This document shows positions 1 to 11,293 of a DNA stretch of 64,000 nucleotides, piece by piece; positions within the stretch are counted from its first letter, which is position 1, and the number at the start of each line of letters is the position of its first letter. The notes beneath the pieces were generated by a model. It saw only the letters and a program-made list of their open reading frames with translations, had not been told where the DNA came from and made no database searches. The position numbers and the translations under genes are program-made. This DNA is from Dimorphilus gyrociliatus. Its lineage: Eukaryota; Annelida; Polychaeta; Dinophilidae. The stretch lies in assembly GCA_904063045.1 (NCBI GenBank), contig CAJFCJ010000006.1, forward strand, positions 3,302,408 to 3,366,407, given 5' to 3'.

Positions 1-3000
1 TAGCAATAGGTTTAATAACTTTGATACGACTCCTTGTTTCACTAGACTTATACTTTGTTCATCTATTTAATGAAAATAATTAATAGATTAGGTTCTATTT
101 CAAATCTTCCCTTTATCCTTAAGAAAAGTACATTTGATATTTTGGAAAAAAGACGAAACAACAGAGAAAAATTAATGAGGAGAAGAAAAAAAGATAGAAA
201 ATCGAAGTCACCATTTGTTGCAACATTCCCAATTACTAAGACGCCGCAACACTGCAATTGTTCCACATCGCTTTGTAACCATTTTATAGCTTCTCTGTAT
301 AGAGTTCCCTCACCATTCTTATATACTTCTTTTAAACTCTTCTCTAGAAAATAGCATAATTTTATTAATTTTATATGCATCAATAATAATCTTAATAATA
401 TTTATAATAGAATTTACAACGTACCGCCGGCAAATAATAAAACGATCAAATCTGTTACGCTTTTTAATATATCAATATCTTCTTCATTAGTACTGTATCT
501 CTCTAGAACGCTAAGGAGATTTTTGCAATGCATAGCTAACTGTAATTTAGCATCATCCGATGAATTACACAGAGATGATAAAAATTCTAAAATTATTTCT
601 GGATCTACATCTTTCTTAGTAAGGAGCTCCGATGACATTTTTATGAAATCCCTTTTTAAAATGGCATCACGACACATATCTGTAAATATCATGTATTCAA
701 ATTATTAATAACCTATTAAAAGAGGATTGTTTTTTGTAAAGTATATTAGAATGACTTAATACCTGTATCGACAAGGCCGGTGATAACGTTTAAAAGCATT
801 CTTAACGTAGATTCATCTTTTATTTCATTTAGGTAATCTTGAAGAATATCAATAGCACCCAAACAGCAAACTTTCTCTTGAATACTCTCTACAATAGATT
901 AAAATAATAATTACTCCCAGACTAATTGATGAATATTCTCATCTATACAAAGGATATACTAAGCATACAGTATACATATGATGAAAAACAATAAAGGTTG
1001 GAGAGAAAATAAATACTCTATTATTTAAATTTCTATATCGTGATAGCAAACTATAATAATACTTTCCTTAAAATATTATATATATTCAGTATATATATAT
1101 ATATTAATACATATATATATATTTATTGCATTTTGTCCATACAAATATGATATATCAATTTTTTTGTTGTATTTATTTAATATACAAGTATTGAAAATCA
1201 TTAATATATGTGTATATATACACATATACAATCTATGATTATCTAGTCAATATTAACAACATTACTCCCTAGAAAGAGTTCATGCTTCATTTAATTGTAA
1301 AAATCTATAACTTTTCAAACAATCTCTCTCCTTCTTTACATCTTTACTGTAAACCACTACTTTAAAAAGCTAATTTTTATACAATTTCCCATTATTTCCT
1401 ACTTCCTATCGATTATACGTATTGCAAATTGATTACTCTCTACTGATGGGATATGTTTTTAAGGAAATCAAAGTGGATGTATGAAAGAGAGATGGAAAAA
1501 GAGAGCAAAAATAGGAATTGTAAAATAAGAATAAAAAAGGAAAACAGCTAAAAATTAACCCACAAACAAATAATTCTAGTCTATGTGTTCTATGGGAATT
1601 TTGATGAAGACGAATGTGTATACCATGGTCGACGCTGGCGTTAAATTGTATATTGACAGACATTTGCTTGAAAGAAACATTTGAATTGTCTTTACCGAAT
1701 TCAACCGGTTTATTGATATTACATTCCGATAATTCGATATCTAATCAAAGAAATATTTATGAGGGAAAAAATCATTTTTCATATTTGTCTTGAAATTATG
1801 TTTGAATATTAACTTTGCATAATTAGATAGGTTAAATATGTGATATATTTAGGTGATGATTTTATGAGTAATAAATAATAATACTTACCATTATCATTTG
1901 TTAAATTTAGCAAAAAACCCAAAGCAACAGTACGTAATTTATCACTTGTTTCATATCTAGAACACAGATTTTCTCTAAGAATTCCCAAAAGTGCTGCAAT
2001 TCCTTCATTTTCATCTATAATTCTTCTTGCTTTCTCTAAAAATATTTGATAAAAAAAGAAACATTTTTATAAATGCGCGAAACGCTTTATGCAGGGAAGC
2101 AGAATTCTTAAATTAAGTCAACAACATGTCGGTAGAATAAGTAAGACTTGTAGAAAAGGTCCTTAAAACGGACATACTAACCGCAATCGAAGCACATATT
2201 TCCCAGAGCTCTACACGCTTCAATAACTTCTTCACATTTTCCAAATCGCAATAATGACATTAAGCCAGGAACAAGATTTGACTCTAAGCATGCTAAACGA
2301 CCTTTTTCTGAAAAAAAGTTTAGCGTATTTTATTTTAAAACTGTCCCTCCAAACAACAAGAGAGGCTAAATTATTACCAATTTTAGCAATTTCTGCTATT
2401 AATTCAGCACATTGTAGCTTTCCATCCCGATCTCTAGTATCAAAGATTAATCGACATTCTTTTAGAACTTCACTGGACAAAATGTAATCAATACTTTGGC
2501 TTTTCGTATCTATGTAATCAAAAAAACGTAGCATTAGAGTCTGTTACGTATAACTTGAATAAAATTACAAAATGGCTTACCTTCATTTGTAACATATCCA
2601 ACTAACTTTAAGAGTTGACCCGAAGAATTTTTTCCTCCTAACAGGCTATTTACTATAGCTGCCAAATCTGTATTGTTAATATAGAATATAAATAATTTAA
2701 CGAATTTTATATGAAGACGTTTTATATTGTTAAGGGAGGAATTATTTGAAACATTACAACTCCTATGATATTTCCAATTGAGTAAACCGAAGAAAAAAAA
2801 TTCTTACATTTTATAGAATTAATTCTGCTCTTTTTTTTATTTATACAAATTTTCGCCTACACGAGTAAAATTCCTTATTATGTTTACTACAAAAGTTTGC
2901 ACTTACCGAACACAAGATATCTTTTTTGTTATTAATCGGTTGACTCATTAAAGGGAATTTTTATTATATGATAGTCAAACACGTATTTATCCTTACAATT

Positions 3001-3045
3001 GAATAACAAGTAAAAAAATTAAGTGAACTAACCTTCTTTCGACAT
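1..3045 (-). CDS. RAP1GDS1: Rap1 GTPase-GDP dissociation stimulator 1 (SmgGDS), 3' end off the window
   Basis: SmgGDS is an all-armadillo cytosolic chaperone and exchange factor for prenylated small GTPases (RhoA, Rap1, K-Ras). I assembled eight exons on the minus strand: 3045-3033 (ATG, 13 nt), 2667-2581, about 2511-2386, 2307-2182, about 2030-1887, about 891-763, about 682-425, 343-212, and a last one from 62 running off the edge. The joined protein follows the human order: RALGNICYDS matches ALGNMCFDC, and LKTGSDLMVLLLLGD matches LKSVTDLIVLLFAG. A GEGTLYREAIKWL block aligns with human GKGSVFQRVLSWI, and the edge exon gives DEQSISLVKQGVVSKLL. Every junction I checked is phase 1 after a G, so exons correspond to repeat modules. 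Intron 5 (about 1 kb) is far longer than the others. Identity rests on recalled family sequence and is confident; exon ends marked 'about' are approximate. Confidence 0.88.
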
Positions 3046-3740
3046 AGTTTATACAATCAATAGTAGTTTTTGGAGTAAAGCAGGTTTACAAATCGATCAG
3101 AGTGACGCTTTTTGGTCAAAAATTCGGAGATGCTCTTTTCAGCGCCATCTACCACTTATAGTTATCAACGTTGAATTATCGTTCAAAATGGGGAAGTTGT
3201 AGTTGTTTGGTTTATTTTTGCACTATTTCAAAAGAATTATTATATGAAAGTATATTTGGTTGAAGAAATATACTAAATTAGTCCAAATTCTGATAAATTA
3301 GATGGATATAATCTAATTATGCCAGAATAATGTTTGCGGTTTCAGATAATAGAGTAAACAGAGGTGGCGCCTCAAATTGTCCGTTTGATATCATTTCCGG
3401 ACTTAAATAAGCGGGAAGTTTTGAATATGTTTAAAAATGAATTATTAATACACATCCTTTGAAAATAACGGATTTGTAAAGTAAATAGTAAAAAGATCAA
3501 TAAAATTTGCTGAATAAACATAAAAAAGTACTTAAAATTTCTATTTTTATACGAATCAGTCTTGTATATTAAAAATCAATTTTTGAAAAAGACAATTGTA
3601 AACATCAGAAGCCTTTATGAAAGATATTGATTTTGTGGTTAGAGAAAATTTTCAATAGTCTAAAATTCATCCCAAGGAGTTTAAGATCTATAGTTAAGTC
3701 CCATCTATATTATTTTAAAGCTTGAAACGGATGGGCTTAG
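3046..3740. other. Intergenic region upstream of RAP1GDS1
   Basis: No open frame here resembles a known protein. It holds two matches to the CTCF core, AGRKGGCGCY: 3141-3150 on the minus strand and 3362-3371 on the plus strand. The proximal part is presumably the RAP1GDS1 promoter. Confidence 0.6.
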
Positions 3741-4687
3741 GAGAAATTACAATTGAAATATGCAATTAAATACGAGTCTGATTGCCAGAATTGGTCAACG
3801 AACGCGAATGCTACTATTGTCCAAAAAACAAATCATAGAAATGAATACTATCCGAGAAATTTCCCAAATAGACGATATAGCTTATTTTCCATAAATCATC
3901 AGAATGTCAAGGTGAATCCAGATAAATATACTACCAGGAGGAATTTGAACTTCAATGAAACAAATTATTTTTAGAAAATAACAGGAAATATACGACCGAT
4001 AGAGGAAAAGATTAGGAATGCACAACGTAATAGTCAACAACTTTCAGTTGCTCTTAAAAGCAACTTAGATATTAGCAGTAGTCATCCAACGAAGAGCCAA
4101 CAGGCTAAATTCCGTGAGAGGATATACATAAGAAAAAATTCATCGTATATTTCCAAATAATATACAAATGGACGAAATAGCAGCTGGTAATCGGGGTATA
4201 CAAGATAAATGATACTAACAAGGAAGGCTTTACTTCCTTACAATCGAAAAAGGGAAAAGAAGGGGAAAAAGGAAAGGAAGAATATGAAAAAAGGAAAGAA
4301 AAAGAAATCTAGAAAAGTAAACCTAACAAGTAACCTAGAAATTACATGTGAGAGAGAGAGAGAGAGAGAGAATTCTCTAGAATAAATTCTCGAAAACTGT
4401 ACCCATTTTACGAAATCGAGTGTAGAATGCTGCAGAAACAAGCTCAACGACCACTACACCCAAGCAAATCCAAAGGCTTATATAGACGAAAAAGGGGCAT
4501 ACTAGAATTTACATTCAATAAGAGAGGTCATTCTAAATATAATACACCGAACAGAAGTATAATATATTCTTTACCAATTCCCACAAAAACTAGAAGGAAG
4601 AAATTGACTAATAGGAAATTGGGTCTTGAAAACATATTGGCATTAGACTTAAAAAGAGGTCGCTTAAGAGGATTAAAAATGAATTAA
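3741..4687 (+). CDS. Doubtful unrecognised coding locus (fast-evolving gene or relic)
   Basis: Three open stretches lie close together on the plus strand. The first, about 3741-3974, follows a possible acceptor and is Asn/Tyr/Arg-rich. The second, about 3986-4163, follows another possible acceptor and contains RPIEEKIRNAQRNSQQ. The third, 4427-4687, starts with ATG and gives a basic 86-residue protein ending LKRGRLRGLKMN. They are broken by stops and by a purine-rich stretch with a GA repeat. I recognise no family and could not build one continuous frame. It could be a basic, low-complexity taxon-restricted gene, a decayed gene, or chance open frames in AT-rich DNA. Transcript evidence is absent. 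Coordinates mark the cluster, not proven exons. Confidence 0.25.
4350..4371. repeat. (GA)n microsatellite
   Basis: An uninterrupted GA dinucleotide run of about 22 bases sits inside a purine-rich tract. It is one of several GA/CT runs in the gaps of this window. Confidence 0.9.
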
Positions 4688-5461
4688 TTACCATCCACCT
4701 ATGTCCTTCAAAAATATTAATAATTGTTATCTTCATTCTTAAATACTGTTTTTTTTTTCATCTGACTTAGAACATGAAATAACAAAATATTACGTAATTT
4801 AGAAAATAGTATAAAAGAAATTATACATACATACGCACATACTGTATATAAATATACACCAACACTAGCATCAGTTGACTAAGCTTTATTTATGTAAGAA
4901 TTGTTTTAGCTACAGCCCTTAATTAGTTTTGTCAAATCTGTCACAAAATAGAACAGAAACCACAAAACAAAATATAAACAAAATAATATATTTTAAAAGA
5001 GAATTAGTATGCAACTTATTCCCCATATCTAGTTTTTTCAATGCATTAAGATTAGATTGCTTCCCTTTTAGATTGATACATTTTTCCCTTGTCATATAGA
5101 TTCTACTAACTAAAAAATATTGTATAGCTAAGTATAATACTTTCTCTCCGATAGAGGTGTTTATGATGATTTTGTTCTAAAATTTAATTTGCACTCGAGG
5201 CAATAGAATTTATGAAATATTTAATGAATGCTAGTAGTAAATAATTAAAAATATTTCTAAAAAAATTGATAAACCAGCTAGACTGGTGACTATAATAGTT
5301 AATATATTTCTCTAATACTATATTAAATACTAACCGACTTTTTTCAATAATTGTCGGAATATACTGTACTATACTTGAGCTTTCATTCTATTCTATTTGT
5401 GGTAAATCCCACGTGACGTCAAAAGGGATATCCCCAAAAGGTTAAAATTGTTACTGATAGA
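4688..5461. other. AT-rich intergenic gap with a CACGTG/CRE-like element
   Basis: I see no gene here. Just before the AIG1-like start, at 5410-5420, a perfect E-box CACGTG overlaps a CRE-like TGACGTC. It lies 42-52 bp upstream of the ATG at 5462, so it is a good promoter-element candidate. Confidence 0.5.
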
Positions 5462-6412
5462 ATGTCCTTAACTACATTAATTCATGGCACTGTGGCCAGT
5501 TACCTATTTTTTTCTAATCATTATTATATAATAAACATTCCTGATAAATTTGGCAATACTGGATATTCTAATTATTTCTATTTCAATGGCTTTGCGGGAA
5601 AATATAAGTACCTCACGCAAATATGTTTCGTAAGTGGGACTATTCGATCATGCATTACATTTTTTCACTAAATTTTAAATATTTTCAGGATCTTTTGATA
5701 ATTTATTATTGGATTGCTTTCTTGTGCGACCTACTATACAAAAACGTGAACCACCTGAAGAAACCAGAAGAAAGAGGAACAATCAAAGTTATCCTAGATT
5801 ATCTATTTAATGTAGTCATTTTTCCTATATCTTTTCTGGTTGTGTTTATGTTTTGGATTGTATATAGTATCAACAGAGAATTAATATTTCCCAAAAAATT
5901 CGATGAAATAATACCCTCATGGTTGAATCATAGTTGGGTTAGTATATATAAAAATGCTACCAACTCTTTGTTAATTTCAGAGATACTATCTATGTGAAAT
6001 ATTAAATTAATTTAATATTGCAGCATACACTACCACTAATTTTAGTATTAATGGAAAAATATCTTGTTTACCATCATATTCAAAGTCGACTAAACGCTTT
6101 CTATGGAATTGCAACTTTGGTGCTTTTATATACTTCTGTAATCTTTGCCGTCTACTATATTGATGATTTTTGGGTTTATCCAGTCTTAAAGGTTCTATCG
6201 TGGCCTTTGAGAATTGCTTTTATTGGTTTCTGTATTATGTTATTTTTCATCTTATACATCATAGGAGAATTTGTAACATACTTGATCTACTTCAAATGTA
6301 AGTCTTTTACCGAAAAAGTATGATAATGTAAATAAGTTGTTAATTTTATTTTGCAGCTTCACCTTCACCAAAACCGAAGAAAAAAACAAAAAAGACTAAA
6401 AAAGAAGATTAA
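5462..6412 (+). CDS. AIG1: AIG1/ADTRP-family integral membrane hydrolase
   Basis: Family members are multi-pass ER/plasma-membrane threonine hydrolases that cleave fatty-acid esters of hydroxy fatty acids (FAHFA). Four exons (5462-5629, 5689-5937, 6024-6297, 6357-6412) join in frame to 248 residues. Diagnostic blocks match human AIG1: VFMFWIVYSINRELIFPKKF against VAVFWIIYAYDREMIYPKLL, then IPSWLNHSW-HTLPLILVLME against [21 protein letters not shown]. The Thr of KYLTQ and the His pair of VYHHIQ sit where the catalytic Thr and His of AIG1 lie. Several hydrophobic segments predict a polytopic protein. The C-terminus is lysine-rich and ends KKED, which fits a dilysine KKXX ER-retrieval signal. 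AIG1 and ADTRP cannot be told apart here, so the symbol means family. Confidence 0.88.
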
Positions 6413-7921
6413 AATTATTAAGCGTTAATTGGATTTAGGAAGTTAACTATTCTAATCATTAGTTATACGTCTCTGTTAGAGCCACATACAATATACTAAT
6501 ATGATGTGTAATATTTGTATGATAATATTTTTACTATGAAAATTCTAGCTTTATTGTACTCGTATTGTGTAACATTTAACATATAAAAGTGAAAATATCA
6601 ACTTCATCGTTAGCTCTATAAGTTCTAGTAAACTAATTAACTTTAATGATTTTTGAACGGCTATTGATAAAGAATTTTATTCTTTTTTCTTTAATAATTT
6701 AGTGATTCTTATGCAATTTCCATATTACTTAAATTATCTAACCAAAAAAATTTTTTTGTCAAAAATCTTCATTAATCGAAAACGTTTATTTGTAAAATAA
6801 CATGAAATAGAATGTTGTATTTGATAGTGGATTTACAACACAGCGCCAGATAATCACGTGACACCCACCATCATCATTGTATGAATCGAAAAGAAAACTC
6901 ATTGCAAGATTTATGTTGTAAAATCTGTAAAATTTTTCATTGTCTAAATATTAATAATTTTTATGTCTTTTGTTTTTGATATCTTTATGGAAAATCACGT
7001 GACCAATTGAAAGCTTTATTTTTTTTTTATACAGTGAACTCGCGGTCTTAACGTCACGTGACTATTTTCTATTCATCGCCATTTTGGGTTTGAGTTGTAG
7101 TTTAATTCTGGTTTTGAGGTATAGATTTTGGCGCAAAATTGCTAATCGCTTGTTATTCAAATTATCGTGATTATTTTTTTATTTCTATAATTAATTGTGA
7201 GCGTTGACGATATTAATATTTACGTTCGAGTTTAATAGCAGTAATATTCCATCGGCAAGGTGTGTATATATGTTCAGAAAAAGAACACGAAGAAGCCTTA
7301 CTAATTAGGTTAGATACTGAAAGTAACGGGAACAAGAACCCGACAAGTTTTTTTAAAGAATCTTATCGGGTCTTGGGTGTTTTAGAATCCCGATCTGACA
7401 GGGGCATGCCTGAAACGATGAATCCAAACCTAAATTTTGCGAGACAGAGAATACTCGTCACTTGGGAAAATGATCAACACATTAACTTCGTTATTGTTAA
7501 TGAAGGTTCATTTATGTTTCGATTTAGCATATATACACATCAATGCCTAAACTTATAAGGAGGTAGCGTAGCAAAGAGACCTAGATGGAAATTATCAGCA
7601 AAATGTTCTGATAATAAAGAACAATCGGAATAATGTTTCAACTGAGAGACAGTCAATAAAGAACAGAAGTACGCATAAAAGACATTTTCTTTAAATTTCC
7701 TAAGCCAAAAACCTAGACTCTGTGATTAATAACTACAAAAAGATAATAATTTGTTATTAAAGTTTTGTTTGACCATGCAGAATACATACAGCAAAGCCTA
7801 AACATCATATCTGGATGTCTGATCAAATGGAATCGATATCGACATAAAAGCAATATCGTCAATATTTGCTATAAAGGATCGCTAACTCAATATAATTACT
7901 GTCTGCTTTGTTTAAAAAGAA
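6413..7921. promoter_or_regulatory. Intergenic/leader region with three TCACGTGAC boxes
   Basis: Three TCACGTGAC-type E-boxes lie within about 210 bp, with CACGTG at 6855-6860, 6996-7001 and 7055-7060. The last is the full ten-base palindrome GTCACGTGAC at 7053-7062, identical to the mammalian CLEAR element bound by TFEB/MITF-type bHLH-ZIP factors. They precede the THAP-finger gene. A 5'UTR exon ending near 7258 (AAG then GTGTGT) is possible. An open frame at 7262-7558 looks like leader sequence, not a gene. Confidence 0.5.
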
Positions 7922-10623
7922 ATGAAAATGTCTCATAAAAGTTGTGCCGTTAAATCCTGTACCAATCGCGAAAATATGCAAGCTTACAGAAAGTTTAAAT
8001 TTCATGGTTTTCCTAATTTTATCAAAGACCGTGAAAGGTGAGTAGTTGATTAATGAAATATGTAAATAAAATTCCTCTCTTGATATTTATTTACTAGATG
8101 CATAAAGTGGATAAAGTTCTGCGAAAATCCAGAATTAGAAGAGGAATTTGAGAAAAATCCTCATTGTCTTAGAAATTTCAAGATTTGCAGCGATCACTTT
8201 CAACGAAAATATTACAATTGCCCTCAACTATGGGACTCATCTTCACTTATGGCTTCAGCTGTTCCATCAGTTACTCAAATTGACGATAAAGGTTTAAATG
8301 TATCCCTAGAAGCGGTAGAAGGAGAGATGCTTAAGGGTCGATTGAAACGACCGCGTTTTACCGATACTTGCCTAAATATAACTAATCAATTTGAACGATG
8401 GTCGAAACTGCGCAAAGCTTGTAAAATCGACTCCGATACCAGATTTACTAAAATGGTTTTAGACGTGTATGTTTTTTTCACTATCTTCAATTCTATTTTA
8501 AACTTTAAGATAACAGAAAAACAACGATAATCAAAGATAATCCTTTTTTTTTCACTTACCTAGATTTATGAAACAAATGCCTAAATTAGGTCTTCGAGAC
8601 GAGTTGCAGAGTTATAAAAAAGATATGATACCCGGTGAGGTAGACGACTTTCTATTAGAAGAAATCGATGAAGCCGAACGGAGGTAATATTTATAGCGAA
8701 AAATTGCGTTTTATGTTATAGGGGTTTTTTTTTAAGAACTGAAACTCAAATTTTTTTTTTTTTGAAGGAAAAAGAAAGTGGAACAAGCAGACGAAGATAC
8801 GAAAAAATCTCAGGAATCTCAGTTAACTCAAGCACTCGAGCCACCCCCAAATCTTGCCGATAAATCGCAATTTATTGCAATTGAGCCGGCTCATAAGCTA
8901 ATACCTGATGAAGAAACTCTTGCTGCTATTGCAAATGACGCCTCCTTATCGAGCACTGGTATATGGAAGAATGGAGACGTTCTTTATATAAATGGAGACG
9001 CAGATATTTCGCAGTTTCAACAAATGTTCGGTCGAGGTTTATCTAAACAATTAAAAAGTGTTTTTGAAAAATTAAAGAATACCAAACAAGCGCAGAAAAT
9101 TGAACCTATTGACGAAGTTGATAGCAAGGACATAGGGAAGGTTGAGTAAGTAATTTTCATTAAGACTGAAATGATAAAGAGTGAATCTTATTTATAATTT
9201 TTCCCTTTTAGCATCGAATCTGAACCGCTTGTTGAAAACTCCGCAGTGGATCCAGAAACAACCAGGAAATTATCAACGTTAATGGCAATTGCGCAGAAGG
9301 TTGGATTAGAAAACGAAGCAAACGAAAATTCTAAACCTATAGCTAGTAGCGAAATAAAACCAACGAGGGGCAGTAAGTTAAAGTAAATAATGAAAAATGT
9401 ATGAAAATAACATTTGCTTTGGCTCGTTATTAGGGAGAAAGTCGAAGAAAACGAAAACTCTTTATAAAGCTTATGCCTGCTCACACTGCGATCATTGGTG
9501 CACATCCCGTATAAAACACAGTCGGCACATGAAATCAGAACACCCAGAAATTGTTCGGCAAAATAATTTAGCCATGTGGCGCCAACGAAATTCCATTGCA
9601 CGCCAAAGGGTGACTGTGATATGCCATAAATGTGGGAAAGTGTGCTACTCAAAAGCATCTTATTATAATCATAATCAACTTGTTCATGGGGAGAAAAGGT
9701 TTCAATGTCCTGAGTGCAATTACAGAACGACAAGTAGCAGCCGAGTAAACTTTCATCGTAAAACGGTACATACATCGGAAAGAGCACACAGGTGTTCATA
9801 CTGCCCAAAATCATTCAAAAGAGCTGATCAAAAACGTATTCATGAAAGAATACATACCGGAGATAAACCGTACACATGTAGTATTTGCAATGAATCATTT
9901 ATTGATTGGCTCCGACGTAAAATACATCTAAAAAAAGTTCATGGCATAACGAATGAACAACAACAACAGTTAGAAGAGGGCTTGGCTTATATAACTGAGG
10001 AAAATATTGATGTTAAAATTAATAAGGGAAGAAAAGTTACGTACGACATAGATCTAAGATGTCCGATGATGTACTGTTCGTTCATTTCTCAAAATAAGCA
10101 GGCTATTATACAACATCTCCAAACGGAGCACAGCGACATCCGTGATCCTAAAAGCATCAAAGTGCGCTGTGCGGTGGAAGACTGTCAGTTTGAATCGACC
10201 TCACGAGTCGGTATTTTACACCATCATAAAAACTTGCATTCTGATGAGCGACCATTTGCTTGTCATATTTGCCAAAAGAGTTTCAAGAAACAGTATACTT
10301 TAACAAATCACTACCGAACCCATACCGGAGAAAAACCATACAAGTGTAGATTCTGTGCTGCTCAATTTGGACAACAGACAACCTGTAAGCAACATGAAAT
10401 AAAGCTCCACAACGTACCAGCCGTTGATGGAAGAAAGAACAGACAGTCCACTCTTGACCAAACAGTTCAGATAGAGATTGAAGAAGATCCTGAAATAGTG
10501 CAAACCTTTCAAGTTGAATCTGTTGTTCAACAAGGTGGTGAAATTCAAACATTAGAAATTGTACAACAGGACATGTCACCAGTTGGAGAACAAACAGTAC
10601 AAAACTGGAAATTTGAAATGTGA
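7922..10623 (+). CDS. THAP-domain protein with nine C2H2 zinc fingers
   Basis: Six exons (7922-8037, 8098-8466, 8564-8683, 8768-9145, 9212-9372, 9434-10623) join in frame to about 777 residues. The N-terminus is a THAP (C2CH) DNA-binding domain: MSHKSCAVKSC gives the first two Cys, and CSDHF gives the final Cys-x2-His. PQLWDSSSLMASAVPS fills the place of the C-terminal AVPxIF-type motif. A long acidic, low-complexity linker follows. The big last exon then carries nine C2H2 fingers, several joined by TGEKP-type linkers (HTGDKP, HTGEKP, HSDERP), and a Gln/Glu-rich tail. It is most likely a sequence-specific nuclear regulator. I know of no human protein pairing THAP with a C2H2 array. The splice phases support one gene, not two neighbours. 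Confidence 0.85.
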
Positions 10624-10740
10624 ACAGTTTGAAATAGTTTATTTTGAAAATCAGTATGAGGTTTTTTTGTTTCATTTTATAAGCTTTCGTAAACTAGTAT
10701 GTTCTGTACAACAGTTTTTCAAGACAAAATTTTGTTTTGT

Positions 10741-11293
10741 TCAAGGAAGTACATTTGCTAGAATTTGAGGATCGATAACTTGTCGTAGCCGTTGGTTCTC
10801 TAATTGTAACTTCTTATGTTTATCAGACAACTGTTGAAGTTGACCCTGTAAAATTTGTACTTCTTCTTTTACAGTAAACATGAGATGAAGCTTAACCATG
10901 TCCATGGCTTGTTCCACTTTGTTTTGTATGGCAGTCGTACTATTGCTGTAGGACGTAAATAAGACTTTTAGTATCTAATCATCAGCTGATAAATTCTATA
11001 ATACGCATACGAAATGTCGAAGCTATTTTTAGGAATATTGCAGTAGTACTCTTGTTAAATGACCTTGAAAAGCGTTAATCGATAAAAGTGTTTTCTATTT
11101 TACGATACTAGGAAAGATGCAAGGAACCAATTCATGACTTATCGATTCGTACGAACCTTGCAAGCAGCTGAAGCAAGAGGTCAATGTCCAAAAAGACGCC
11201 GTTATTAACAGCCGTGGCGGTGGTGTAATTAACAGGGTTATTTTCGACCCATTGCAAAACTCGATCGACCGAAACCGGAGAAAAATCAACCAT
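10741..11293 (-). CDS. TSC22D: Short TSC22-domain leucine-zipper protein
   Basis: Two exons (11293-11157, 10945-10741) give 113 residues. The second encodes the TSC box plus leucine zipper. IQNKVEQAMDMVKLHLMFTV aligns with human [20 protein letters not shown], and a coiled coil (EEVQILQGQLQQLSDKH) with heptad Leu/Ile follows. The unrelated N-terminus (MVDFSPVSVDRVLQWVEN) resembles short TSC22D isoforms such as GILZ, where a private first exon precedes the shared domain. These proteins dimerise and modulate transcription and growth signalling. A longer isoform with a distant first exon cannot be excluded. Its 3' end converges on the THAP-finger gene, with 117 bp between stops. Confidence 0.88.

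Noticed and set aside
1433-1663. Minus-strand open frame in the long RAP1GDS1 intron
   Set aside because: Low-complexity, no homology, and not needed to keep the gene in frame.
2905-2935. Possible 14-nt microexon in RAP1GDS1 intron 1
   Set aside because: Including it shifts the next exon out of frame; skipping it gives MSKEDLAAIVNSLLGG in frame.
7262-7558. 98-codon plus-strand frame before the THAP-finger gene
   Set aside because: No recognisable domain; it does not splice in frame to the THAP exon, which has its own ATG and starts in the family-typical way.
9188-9814. 208-codon minus-strand frame opposite the zinc-finger exons
   Set aside because: Antisense shadow of strongly supported C2H2 fingers.
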